Below are positions 9,099-17,305 of a stretch of 64,000 nt of DNA, in pieces. How positions within the stretch are numbered: position 1 is the first letter of the stretch; each line of letters begins with the position of its first letter. The notes under the pieces are model-generated. The model ran no database searches and had not been told where the DNA came from. It worked only from the letters and a program-made list of their open reading frames with translations. The DNA is from DASQPR01 sp963724705 (GTDB taxonomy: Bacteria > Actinomycetota > Actinomycetes > Mycobacteriales > Micromonosporaceae): positions 310,001 through 374,000 of the forward strand of contig CAVRVS010000007.1 in NCBI GenBank assembly GCA_963724705.1. The letters run 5' to 3'. A program made the translations under genes and the position numbers.

Positions 9099-10568
9099 AT
9101 GCGACATCGAACGATCGCGCTGGCGAGTGCCGCCGCGATCACCGTCGGCACCGCCGCCGTCGCGGCCACGCTGCTGGGCACCCCCGCCAGCGGCGCGACG
9201 CTCACGAGCAACTGGTACGGCTCCGCGCCGTACGTGATGCCGCTCGACAACAACCCACCCGACCTCGGTCAGGTGATGGCCGCAAGCGGGCAGAAGGCCT
9301 TCGAGCTGGCGTTCATTCTGGCGCCCAACGCCGGCGGATGCAGCGCTACGTGGGACGGCACCGCTCCCGTCTCGTCGGACACGACCGTCGCCGCCACCAT
9401 CAATTCGGTACGCGCCGCCGGTGGCGATGTGTCTGTGTCGATCGGCGGTTTCGGCGGTACGAAACTCGGCCAGACGTGCGGCACGCCGGCCGCGACAGCC
9501 GCCGCTTACCAGGCGGTCATCTCGAAGTACTCGCTCAAGGCGATGGACTTCGACCTGGAGGAACCCGAATACGAGAACACCACGGCGGTGAACAACGAGC
9601 TTGGCGCCGCGCAGATCCTGCAGCGCAACAACCCGGGCCTGTACGTCTCGATCACCGTCCCCGGCACCACCAGCGGCACCGGCTTCTTCGGCCAGAACGT
9701 GCTGACGACGTCGAAGAACCTCGGCTTCACGCCGGCGAACTTCGCCATCATGCCCTTCGACGGCGGCTTCAACGGATCGGCGTCACAGATCTCGGCACTC
9801 GAGGCCTTCCACACGTTGCTCGTCAACACGTACGGCTGGTCGAGCGCGACCGCGTACAACCACGAGGGCGTTTCCCAGATGAACGGCCGCTCCGACACCG
9901 GTGAGATTTTCACCCAGACCGACTTCCAGAACGTGCTGAACTACGCGACGAGCCACGGCCTCACGCGCTATACGTTCTGGGCGGTCAACCGCGACCGGCA
10001 GTGCAGCCCGCCGGACAACAACGGCACGACCTCGGGTACGTGCAGCAGCGTGGCCCAGGCCGCGTGGGACTTTACGAAGTTCACCACCCAGTTCGCCGGC
10101 GCGACGCCGCCCACCACGCCGCCGACCGTACCCCCGACGACCCCGCCGCCCGGCGCATGTACGGCACCGGCCTGGACCGCAACCGCGATCTTCACCGGCG
10201 GCCAGAAAGCCTCCGAAAACGGCCACCAATACACCGCGAAATGGTGGACCCAAGGCGACGACCCCGCCACCCACCACGGCACCGACGACGTCTGGATCGA
10301 CAACGGCACCTGCACCGGCGGCACCACCACACCACCACCGACCACCGCCCCACCCACCACCCAACCACCCACCACGCCACCACCCACCACCGCACCGCCG
10401 ACCACACCACCACCCACCGGCACCCAACCCTGGGCCGCCAACCACGCCTACACCGTCGGCACCCTGGTCACCTACGCCGGCCACACCTACAAATGCCTGC
10501 AATCACACACCTCACAGGTCGGCTGGGAACCACCCAACGTCCCCGCCCTCTGGCAACTCGTGAGCTGA
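9099..10568 (+). CDS. Secreted GH18 chitinase with two chitin-binding modules
   Basis: Hydrolyses beta-1,4 links in chitin outside the cell. Start chosen at ATG 9099, which follows AAGGAGG (9086-9092), giving 489 residues; an upstream in-frame codon has no such site. A Sec signal peptide spans residues 1 to about 29 (ending PASGA). The GH18 barrel (about 30-330) holds the catalytic motif as MDFDLEE near residue 160 and the SIGGF strand. A Pro/Thr linker, a CBM5/12-type module (Trp-rich, about 350-400), a second Pro/Thr linker and a second CBM5/12 module (residues about 440-489, AYTVGTLVTYAGHTYKC) follow. The domain order resembles Streptomyces-type bacterial chitinases. A strong terminator follows the gene. 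The second chitinase (11438-12880) points towards it. Confidence 0.93.
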   Translation: MRHRTIALASAAAITVGTAAVAATLLGTPASGATLTSNWYGSAPYVMPLDNNPPDLGQVMAASGQKAFELAFILAPNAGGCSATWDGTAPVSSDTTVAATINSVRAAGGDVSVSIGGFGGTKLGQTCGTPAATAAAYQAVISKYSLKAMDFDLEEPEYENTTAVNNELGAAQILQRNNPGLYVSITVPGTTSGTGFFGQNVLTTSKNLGFTPANFAIMPFDGGFNGSASQISALEAFHTLLVNTYGWSSATAYNHEGVSQMNGRSDTGEIFTQTDFQNVLNYATSHGLTRYTFWAVNRDRQCSPPDNNGTTSGTCSSVAQAAWDFTKFTTQFAGATPPTTPPTVPPTTPPPGACTAPAWTATAIFTGGQKASENGHQYTAKWWTQGDDPATHHGTDDVWIDNGTCTGGTTTPPPTTAPPTTQPPTTPPPTTAPPTTPPPTGTQPWAANHAYTVGTLVTYAGHTYKCLQSHTSQVGWEPPNVPALWQLVS

Positions 10569-10586
10569 CAGGACGTCCACAAACCG

Positions 10587-10621
10587 CGGCGGCGCCGGGA
10601 CTTGATCCTGGCGCCGCCGCC
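10587..10621 (+). terminator. Rho-independent-like terminator after the chitinase gene
   Basis: An 11-bp GC stem (10587-10597 with 10611-10621), extended by three more pairs to a 7-nt loop, is followed by ATTTTG. It begins 18 bp after the chitinase stop. Confidence 0.75.
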
Positions 10622-10693
10622 ATTTTGCGAGGCTGAGGGCACTGTGGGTCGGCGCGGGGGCACGATCGCTGCCACCGTCCGATATGGGCCCGA

Positions 10694-10847
10694 AAGGAGG
10701 TGGCCGCACATGCCCGTACCGTGCAAACTCGGTGACCACCACGAAGGGAAAGTGTCATGTCACCGCAATCAAGCGACTCGCGGCCCCGCGCCTCGGCGTC
10801 GCGCATTCGACACATCACCATCGACTGCGCCGAGCCGTACGCCCTAG
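10694..10847 (+). other. Strong Shine-Dalgarno with a short overlapping ORF before the VOC gene
   Basis: AAAGGAGGTG (10694-10703), among the best ribosome sites in the window, precedes ATG 10710 and a 45-codon frame ending at 10847. That frame overlaps the start of the VOC gene in another frame. It may be a leader peptide. Alternatively the VOC gene starts here and an indel hides it. Confidence 0.3.
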
Positions 10848-11239
10848 CGAAGTTCTGGGCGACCGTCACCGGATGGTCGCTGGGGCCAGACGACAAACCC
10901 GACGATGACGAGGTCGCCGTCGTCGGGCCGGACCCTGATACCGCGCCGATCCTGTTGTTCATCCGCGTGCCGGAAAGCAAGACGGTGAAGAACCGGCTGC
11001 ACCTCGATCTCGGGCCGGCGGAGACACCGCGCGATGAAGAGGTCGAGCGTCTGATCGCCGCCGGCGCGACTCGCGTGGCCGATCACATTTGGCCCGACGG
11101 TCGGGGCTGGGTCGTGCTCGCTGATCCCGAGGGCAACGAATTCTGCATCGAGAGCAGCGACGCGGAGATCGCGGCGCGGCGGGCACAGGCCGCAGCGACC
11201 CAGGCCGCCGCATCGCACGGCGAGCAAACGGGCGGCTGA
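10757..11239 (+). CDS. VOC (glyoxalase-like) family protein
   Basis: 160 residues. A single beta-alpha-beta-beta-beta unit pair typical of the vicinal-oxygen-chelate fold: RIRHITIDCAEPYALAKFW at residues 16-34, then the second half with LHLDLG (about 83-88) and the closing DPEGNEFCIES (about 124-134). The pattern is that of glyoxalase-like metal-binding proteins, but the substrate is unknown and may be a small-molecule thiol adduct or an antibiotic. The Ala/Gln-rich C-terminal tail is disordered. A moderate SD (AAGGGA) lies before ATG 10757. It sits between two convergent chitinase genes and is not obviously related to them. Confidence 0.8.
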   Translation: MSPQSSDSRPRASASRIRHITIDCAEPYALAKFWATVTGWSLGPDDKPDDDEVAVVGPDPDTAPILLFIRVPESKTVKNRLHLDLGPAETPRDEEVERLIAAGATRVADHIWPDGRGWVVLADPEGNEFCIESSDAEIAARRAQAAATQAAASHGEQTGG

Positions 11240-11270
11240 GCGGCCGAGCCGAGCCCGGCGGAGTTGCGTC

Positions 11271-11352
11271 GATCCCGGCAAGTGAAGGCTGTCGGCGGTG
11301 GAGGCCCGGTATCGGACCGCCTCGCCGACGTGAGCCTCCACTCGCCGGGATC
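11271..11352. terminator. 82-bp imperfect inverted repeat between convergent genes
   Basis: Arms beginning GATCCCGGC and ending GCCGGGATC enclose further matching segments (GTCGGCG with CGCCGAC; GAGG with CCTC). It lies between the VOC gene and the second chitinase, which converge, so a bidirectional terminator is likely. It lacks a T tract, and its GATC-bounded ends resemble the repeats at 32878-33012. Confidence 0.45.
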
Positions 11353-11437
11353 TTGCTTGCTGCGGGCCGGGTATTCCCGCAGCTCGCGGCGCCGGCGCCC
11401 TCCCCCGAGTCGGGCGCCGGGCTCGCGGCTTGGACGG

Positions 11438-12880
11438 TTAGTGCAGGATCGGGCCGAGTGCCGAGATCAGCGCGTGTGAGTCCGAGTCCTGGCTGATTTC
11501 CCAGGCCATCGCACCGCGCAGGTGCAGTGCTTTGACGAGGACCGTACGTTCGCCGATCGAGGCCGGTGTCGAAGTGGTGATGACGGTCGGCGTGGTGATC
11601 GTGCCGCTGGCCAGTGCGTGGGTCGCGTTCGGACTCGCCAGGTACGTCTCGCCGGCGGCACGGTCCCAGTAGGCCGTGTAGCCGTTGCCGCCCTTGCCGC
11701 TGGCCGTCAGGTCGCCGGCCACGTCGACCAGATCGTGATAGGTCGGCTGCGGCATTTGATCCGGCTGCAAGCTGTTCGGGTCGAGACCGGTGTTGTCGAA
11801 CGTGCCATAGAGACCGTGCTGACTCGTCGACGACACGTTGATGTACTGGTTGCCGTAGAACGGAACGCCGACCACGATCTTCGACGCCGGTACGCCCTGC
11901 AGGAGATAGTTCGCGACCGTACCGGTGGTGTTCCAGGTCCAGTCGCTCGCGTTCGGGTCACGCGGATCGTGGCCGAACAGGGTGTCCAGCGCGGCCGACG
12001 AGCCACCGGGGACGTTGTAGTCGTAGGTCATGACGTTGTCCCAGTCGAGATAGTGCGAGAACTGGGCCAGCTCGTAGTACTTCGTGGCGCTCGTCGCGGC
12101 CGGCATCGCGGCGGTGAGCAGGTAGTGCTTGCCGGTCTGAGCGCCGTACGCGTCGAGTTGCTTGCGGAATTCGGCCGCCAACAGTGTCGCGTTGTGACGA
12201 TCGGCCGCGCTGTAGCCGACGTTGCCGCCAGCGAGCTGGGTCGGATACTCCCAGTCGAGATCGATGCCGTCGAAGAGACCAGCCGCCGCTCCGACACCGC
12301 CCGCGCTCGGCGGCCAGCTGTCGCCGGGCAGGTTGCCCTTGATGAACGTGTCGATGCAGGACGAGACGAACGCCTGCCGGCGTTCCGGCGTCGCGGCGAG
12401 GTCAGCGAACCACGTCGAGAGCGTCCAGCCGCCGAGCGAGATCTCCACCTTCAGGTTCGGATTCGCCGCCTTCAGCTCCATCAGCTGGTTGAAGCTGCCG
12501 TACAGGTGCTGGTTCGCATTCGTGGAGTCGTCGGCGACTCCGTTGACCGCGATGTCCGCCGTGTAGGGCTGCTGATAGTCGGCCCACGGATCGATGACGT
12601 TGCAGCTCACCGCACCCGTCGACGGGTCGAACGTCGGCTTGCCGAACGCGTACTGGATGACGTTGAGTTTGTTGGCCGGGATGTCCTTGACGTGATAGTT
12701 GCGGCCGTAGACGTCCCAGTCGGCGAAATAGGCCGTGACCACATGCGACGGTGCGCCATTGGCCGATGAGCGGGCGGACGCCGATGTTTGGGCTGAGGCG
12801 CCGGTCGCGGGCAGCACGGTAAGACCCGCGCCCGCGACGATCGCCGTCACCATGGCAAGACGTTTCTTGACAGAACCCAT
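11438..12880 (-). CDS. Secreted GH18 chitinase
   Basis: Chitin-degrading enzyme of the ChiA/ChiC type. Start chosen at ATG 12880, which has GAGGAG 6-10 bp upstream; 480 residues. A signal peptide (MGSVKKRLAMVTAIVAGAG... ending in GASA) occupies about residues 1-29. The catalytic barrel carries the complete GH18 motif FDGIDLDWEYP near residue 195, SLGGWT about 150, the substrate-binding MTYDYN around 285, and the closing GAMAWEISQD near 462. The small insertion domain between strands 7 and 8 is present. No chitin-binding module is seen, unlike the other chitinase. The pair could attack different chitin forms. The upstream region is AT-rich with TTGACA (12944-12949 on the opposite strand). Confidence 0.93.
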   Translation of the reverse strand: MGSVKKRLAMVTAIVAGAGLTVLPATGASAQTSASARSSANGAPSHVVTAYFADWDVYGRNYHVKDIPANKLNVIQYAFGKPTFDPSTGAVSCNVIDPWADYQQPYTADIAVNGVADDSTNANQHLYGSFNQLMELKAANPNLKVEISLGGWTLSTWFADLAATPERRQAFVSSCIDTFIKGNLPGDSWPPSAGGVGAAAGLFDGIDLDWEYPTQLAGGNVGYSAADRHNATLLAAEFRKQLDAYGAQTGKHYLLTAAMPAATSATKYYELAQFSHYLDWDNVMTYDYNVPGGSSAALDTLFGHDPRDPNASDWTWNTTGTVANYLLQGVPASKIVVGVPFYGNQYINVSSTSQHGLYGTFDNTGLDPNSLQPDQMPQPTYHDLVDVAGDLTASGKGGNGYTAYWDRAAGETYLASPNATHALASGTITTPTVITTSTPASIGERTVLVKALHLRGAMAWEISQDSDSHALISALGPILH

Positions 12881-13233
12881 GACGCTCCTCGTGTCCGGGT
12901 CGATATCCGGGATTGGGCCCACGATGGACGTCTCGGAGCTATCTGTCAATACTCCTAACTATAGAACCAGGTTTCCTTAGAGCAGCGACGGCATCGGGCC
13001 TTGCGTTGGGCCTTGCACTTGTTCGGAACGTGAGTGCCTCAGGCCGCCGCGAGGCCCCTACTCCCGTACAACTGCACACGGCGCGCCGATCCAGTCGCCC
13101 CGATCACGTCAGCACGAAGTGCGCCGACCGTAGGTCCAGGCGCTTTCGAAAGCACACACGGCGCGCCGATCCAGTCGCCCAGATCACGTCAGCACGAAGT
13201 GCGCCGACCGTAGGTCCAGGCGCTTTCGAAAGC
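12881..13233. other. Intergenic region: chitinase promoter and tandem repeat
   Basis: 353 bp with no gene. The left part is the AT-rich upstream region of the minus-strand chitinase, with a candidate -35 TTGACA (complement of 12944-12949). The right part (13074-13233) is an 80-bp tandem duplication described separately. Confidence 0.6.
13074..13233. repeat. 80-bp tandem duplication carrying the dispersed 25-bp element
   Basis: Two copies, 13074-13153 and 13154-13233, differ at about two positions. Each contains a copy of the 25-bp element in reverse orientation (13118-13142 and 13198-13222) followed by GCTTTCGAAAGC, itself a palindrome. The second copy ends exactly at the stop codon of the gamma-glutamyltransferase gene. 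Confidence 0.9.
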
Positions 13234-14865
13234 TCAGTACCCGACCGCGTTGCCGTCGGCTCGGCCTTCGGAGCCGGCCACGTATCCGGCGCCGTCCGGC
13301 AGCTTCCAGATCGCTTGGCCGTACCCGTAGGCGCCGTGATCCGCGACGCTGATGTCGTGACCGCGCGCCGCCATTGCCGACACGAGCCCGGGGTCCATTT
13401 CGGATTCGACCTGTACGGACCGGCCGGCGTGCCAATACCAGCGCGGCCGGTCGAGCGCGGCCTGCGGATCGAGGCCGTCATCGATCGTCGCCGAAACGAG
13501 TTGGACGTGGCCCTGAGGCTGCATGTGGCCGCCCATCACACCGAACGGTCCGACCGCGGCGCCGTCGCGAGTGAGGAAGCCGGGGATGATCGTGTGGAAC
13601 GGACGTTTGCCGCCCGCGACGACATTCGGGTGCGCGGGATCCAGCGAGAAGCCGGCGCCGCGGTTCTGCAGACCGAAACCGAAGCCCGGCACCGCGACGA
13701 ACGAGCCGAAGCCCATGTAGTTGGACTGGATCAGGCTGACCATCATCCCGTCCGAGTCCGCGGTGCACAGGTAGACGGTTCCGCCCCGAGCCGGATCCCC
13801 GGCTGCGGGGTCGCCGGCGGTGTCGGTGATGAGATCGCGCCGCCGGGTCAGATAGGCCGGGTCCAGCATTGCCTCGGGCGTGACCGACGGCGTTTCCGGA
13901 TCGGCGACGTACGCGTGCGCATCGGCGAAGCCGAGCTTCATGGCCTCGATCTGAAGGTGCAGTCGCTGCTCCGCCGTAGCCGTGGCGAAGTTGAATCCGT
14001 CCAGGATGCCGAGTGCGCTGAGCGCAGCGATCCCCTGACCGTTAGGCGGAATCTCCCAGACGTCGTAACCGCGGTATCGCATGCTGATCGGATCGACCCA
14101 GGTCGACGCGTGCTTGGCGAGATCATCGAGCGTCATCCGTCCGCCGGTCGTGGCCGCGTATGCGACCATCGCTTGCGCGATCTGGCCCGAATAGAACGCG
14201 TCGGCGCGGCTGTCGGCGATGAGGCGCAGCGCCTTCGCCGCGTCCGCGTTGACGAATCGTTCGCCGGCCCGTGGGGCGCGTCCGTCGCGCAGGTAAATGC
14301 GCTTCCATTCGGCGAATTCGGGCCCATCGAGATGTGTATGGGCGTAATCGGCGGTGCGCGCCCAGCCACTGGCTACTCGTTGCGATACCGGATAGCCGCG
14401 CTCGGCGAACGCGATCGCGTCGTCGAAGAGGCTCGCGAATGGGCGCGAGCCGAACCGCTCGTGCAGGTCGCGCCAGCCGGCCGGCGCGCCCGGAACCGTG
14501 ACCGGCAGCCAGCCGCGCGACGGCATGATGTCCACGGCCGAACCCTGCGCGCCGCCGAGCGAGTCGTTCGCATGCTCCGCCGCGGCGTTCGCCATCTCCC
14601 AGGTCAGGGCGGCCGGAGATCGGCCCGACGCGTTCAGGCCATGCAGCCGGGTTCCATCCCACACGATGGCGAACAGGTCCGCCCCGATGTCGTTGGAGCC
14701 GGGCTGGACGATGGTGAGCGCGGTGGCGGTCGCGATCGCGGCATCGACGGCATTGCCGCCGGCACGCAAAACGGCGAGACCGGCCGACGCGGCGAGCGGT
14801 TGGCTTGTGGCCACCGCGCCACGTGGCGCGTATAACGGCTTACGGGTGAGGCTTGTATTCGGCAC
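13234..14865 (-). CDS. Gamma-glutamyltransferase family protein
   Basis: Ntn-hydrolase that cleaves or transfers gamma-glutamyl groups, for example from glutathione-like peptides; it self-cleaves at a Thr that becomes the nucleophile. Start taken at GTG 14865 (543 residues); the frame stays open to a TTG at 14916. The N-terminal region has the family pattern LRAGGNAVDAAIATATALTI, and the small subunit begins at GGTVYLCTADSDGMMVS with the catalytic Thr (about residue 365). The glycine-rich GVMGGHMQPQGH loop near residue 465 matches the family. There is no signal peptide, so it is likely cytoplasmic, like the actinobacterial GGT-like hydrolases. It belongs to the insert that separates hpt from tilS. 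Confidence 0.9.
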   Translation of the reverse strand: MPNTSLTRKPLYAPRGAVATSQPLAASAGLAVLRAGGNAVDAAIATATALTIVQPGSNDIGADLFAIVWDGTRLHGLNASGRSPAALTWEMANAAAEHANDSLGGAQGSAVDIMPSRGWLPVTVPGAPAGWRDLHERFGSRPFASLFDDAIAFAERGYPVSQRVASGWARTADYAHTHLDGPEFAEWKRIYLRDGRAPRAGERFVNADAAKALRLIADSRADAFYSGQIAQAMVAYAATTGGRMTLDDLAKHASTWVDPISMRYRGYDVWEIPPNGQGIAALSALGILDGFNFATATAEQRLHLQIEAMKLGFADAHAYVADPETPSVTPEAMLDPAYLTRRRDLITDTAGDPAAGDPARGGTVYLCTADSDGMMVSLIQSNYMGFGSFVAVPGFGFGLQNRGAGFSLDPAHPNVVAGGKRPFHTIIPGFLTRDGAAVGPFGVMGGHMQPQGHVQLVSATIDDGLDPQAALDRPRWYWHAGRSVQVESEMDPGLVSAMAARGHDISVADHGAYGYGQAIWKLPDGAGYVAGSEGRADGNAVGY

Positions 14866-14930
14866 GATGCCTATTCCATCGTATGCAATGCCGTGGAATC
14901 TAGCCGTCTGTGCCAACCGTTACCGAAGGC

Positions 14931-14947
14931 GTTGTGCATATCACAAC
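14931..14947. promoter_or_regulatory. Inverted repeat upstream of the gamma-glutamyltransferase gene, possible operator
   Basis: GTTGTG-CATAT-CACAAC, perfect 6-bp arms, lies about 65-80 bp before the start in a relatively AT-rich stretch. Its size suits a dimeric regulator such as a GntR or LacI member; none is encoded next to it. Confidence 0.4.
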
Positions 14948-15137
14948 ACAACATGGCGTCACGGCCTCCCGCTGGGGATCTGGCACTGACCACATTGACA
15001 AAGATCATTGTCGACTTTGCTGCAGCGAGACAGTCGCTTTCGGTTATTCCACATCACGGTCCGCCGATAGTCCTGTTGCCATTTCCGGTACGGAGGAAGA
15101 ACTCGCGGCGTTCTCATGGCTAAATGTCGGTGCATCA

Positions 15138-16132
15138 TTACCGTGCGCAATGCGCAGGCGACCCGCTTGCCCGTCCAACGAGGATCGCGCCGGGCAACGC
15201 GACAGGTCCTTGGCCGTGCCACGCCATCACCAGCGCGTCGAGGGCGTCGATGTGCGTGGCGGCGAGGGCGCCGGCCGGCGCACCGAGCCGCAGCGCGAAC
15301 CTGCGCAGCACCCGAGTCCGGATCGCGGCTCGGCATCGCGGCGATCGTGGCGATATCGAGTGAGCCGTCGTCGTCCCGAGCCGTCGCCTCCGCGGCCGCG
15401 GCCCAGCCATCGAGCGCGGCCGTGTCCGCGGCCGCCAATCGCGCCGTACGGGCGAGGTTGGCGACCACCCCGGGACCGAGCAGTTCGGACAGGAGCGGGA
15501 GGGCCGACCGTACGCGCGAGCGGGCGAACCGCGCGTCGTCGTTGTGTGGATCGGTCCACGGCACGAGCCCGAGTTCGACGCAGGCATCGGCGGTGTCGGC
15601 GCGGGCCACGTCGAGCAGCGGACGGAGAAACGCGACGCCATCGGCGTCCCGCCGTACCGGCATCCCGGACAAGCCACGCACGCCCGCACCGCGCGCCAGC
15701 GCGAGCAGCACGGTCTCGGCCTGGTCCTCGCGCGTATGCCCGAGCAGGACGACCGGGGCATGTTCGCGGCGGGCCGCGTCGGCAAGCGCGGCATAGCGGG
15801 CGGAGCGGGCCGCCGCTTCCGGGCCGTCGCCGTGCGGTGTCGCGTCGACCTCGACCGTGAACGCCGGCGACAAGTCCGCGTCCTTCGCCCACGCCACGAC
15901 GTCCGCGGCCCGCTCGGCCGAGCCGGCCTGCAGCCCGTGGTCGACGGTGACGAGACCGGCCCGCAAGCCCAGCCGCGGCGCGACGAACGCCGTCGCGGCC
16001 GCGAGGGCCAACGAGTCCGGGCCACCGGAGCAGGCGACCATCACGAGCGCCTGCGGGCGCGAGGTCAGCCGATCGCAACGCCAGGCGTACGGCGTTGCGG
16101 ACGGCGGCGACCGGTGCGGCCAGCTCGCTCAT
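15138..16132 (-). CDS. tilS: tRNA(Ile)-lysidine synthase TilS, frame broken near 16050 and 15320
   Basis: Adds lysine to C34 of the minor tRNA-Ile so that it reads AUA; essential in nearly all bacteria. ATG 16132 begins MSELAAPVAAVRN; after one extra base near 16040-16055 the frame continues with VMVACSGGPDSLALA, the PP-loop ATP site (SGGxDS). After a second extra base near 15310-15325 it ends with RVLRRFALRLG and ALDALVMAWHGQGP, the usual C-terminal helices, and stops at 15138. Corrected length is about 330 residues, normal for actinobacteria. It starts 14 bp after the zinc protease gene stops. Both shifts are of one base in the same direction. Confidence 0.93.
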
Positions 16133-16146
16133 GCCGCCCTCGGTCG

Positions 16147-17202
16147 TCAGGCCGGTGACGAGCCGACGACGCGGGTGATCCACGCGTCCGGGTCGGCGAT
16201 GTCGTCGGTGGTCGGCAGTGTCTCGGGTGACGTCCAGATGCGGTTGAAGTCATCGATACCGACGCGCTCGACGACGGTCTGCACGAACTTGTGACCCTCG
16301 GCGTATTGCCGCATCTTCATCTCGATGCCGAGCAGCCGGCGAACCACCCGTTCGATCGGGTTGTGCGACTCGCGTCGCTTGTTGAAGCGTGCGCGGATCT
16401 CCTCGACCGAGGGGACGACCTCGGGCCCGACGCCGTCCATGACGAATTCGGCGTGCCCCTCCAGCAACGTCATCAACGCGGTGAGCCGCTCGATGATCAC
16501 CTTCTGCGCCGGCGTCTGCACGATGTCCAGCACGGAGGTGCGCGACTCCGGGTTCCGTACGGAATCGGCCAACGCACTGAGCGCCGCGCGCAACCGGTCG
16601 GCCAACTGGTCGTTGCCGGCCTGAGCCGCGTCGGCGAACGCCTGCACCTGGGAGAGGAAGTAGCCACGCATCCACGGCACGGCGGTGAACTGCGAACGGT
16701 GCGTCACCTCGTGGAGGCAGACCCAGAGACGGAAGTCGCGCGGCACGACATCGAGCTTGCGTTCGGTCTCGACGATGTTCGGCGCGACGAGCATCAGTTC
16801 GCCGGGCTCGGACGAGAACACCTCGAACTGCCCGAGCACCCGGCCGGACAGATAGGCGAGGACCGTGCCGGCCTGTACGCCCGTCAGGCGGGGGCCGATC
16901 ATCGCGGACAGCCCGTTCATCTCCCGACCGCCCGACAACTTGTCGGCCAGCGGCGTGATGACCTTTTGCAGTCCGTCGATGTTGACGCCGGCCCAGTCAC
17001 CTCGGTCGACTACCTTCACCGGATGGTGCGCGACCTGCGGCGTCAGCTTCGCGAACGCGTTGACGTGCCCGGCCGCCTCGTCGGTGAGACTCCGCAACTC
17101 CTCGACGACCTCGGTCGCCTCCGCCAGGCTGATTTCCGGGCCACCCTTGCCGAGAGTCTTCGCGGTGGCGGCCGCGAGATCCCAATCTACGAACTGCGCC
17201 AT
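16147..17202 (-). CDS. Zinc-dependent metalloprotease (DUF2342 family)
   Basis: Zincin-like predicted peptidase conserved in actinobacteria between dacB and tilS. Start chosen at ATG 17202 (MAQFVDWDLAAATAK), 351 residues. The zinc motif is HEVTH (about residue 185), inside LWVCLHEVTHRSQF, with a further Glu in LEGHAEFVMD (about 263). No signal peptide or membrane segment is seen. The biological substrate is unknown. A leaderless promoter fits: TACGGT ends 7 bp before the ATG. The gene order dacB - this gene - tilS is that of Rv3627c-Rv3626c-Rv3625c. Confidence 0.9.
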   Translation of the reverse strand: MAQFVDWDLAAATAKTLGKGGPEISLAEATEVVEELRSLTDEAAGHVNAFAKLTPQVAHHPVKVVDRGDWAGVNIDGLQKVITPLADKLSGGREMNGLSAMIGPRLTGVQAGTVLAYLSGRVLGQFEVFSSEPGELMLVAPNIVETERKLDVVPRDFRLWVCLHEVTHRSQFTAVPWMRGYFLSQVQAFADAAQAGNDQLADRLRAALSALADSVRNPESRTSVLDIVQTPAQKVIIERLTALMTLLEGHAEFVMDGVGPEVVPSVEEIRARFNKRRESHNPIERVVRRLLGIEMKMRQYAEGHKFVQTVVERVGIDDFNRIWTSPETLPTTDDIADPDAWITRVVGSSPA

Positions 17203-17209
17203 GCGGTCA

Positions 17210-17215
17210 ACCGTA
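17210..17215 (-). promoter_or_regulatory. Candidate -10 for a leaderless zinc protease mRNA
   Basis: TACGGT on the minus strand, 7 bp before ATG 17202, places the transcript start at or next to the start codon. Confidence 0.4.
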
Positions 17216-17305
17216 CCCGCCACGCGCTCGGGTAGTCCTAAACCGGACAGCGACGTACCCACCTGGCGTTTTCGATCTCCCCAAGCCGCGCGCGGCCCGC
17301 GGCGC

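Noticed and set aside
12913..14835. 640-codon open frame on the plus strand
   Set aside because: It is antisense to the gamma-glutamyltransferase, Arg-rich and without family motifs; a shadow of high GC.
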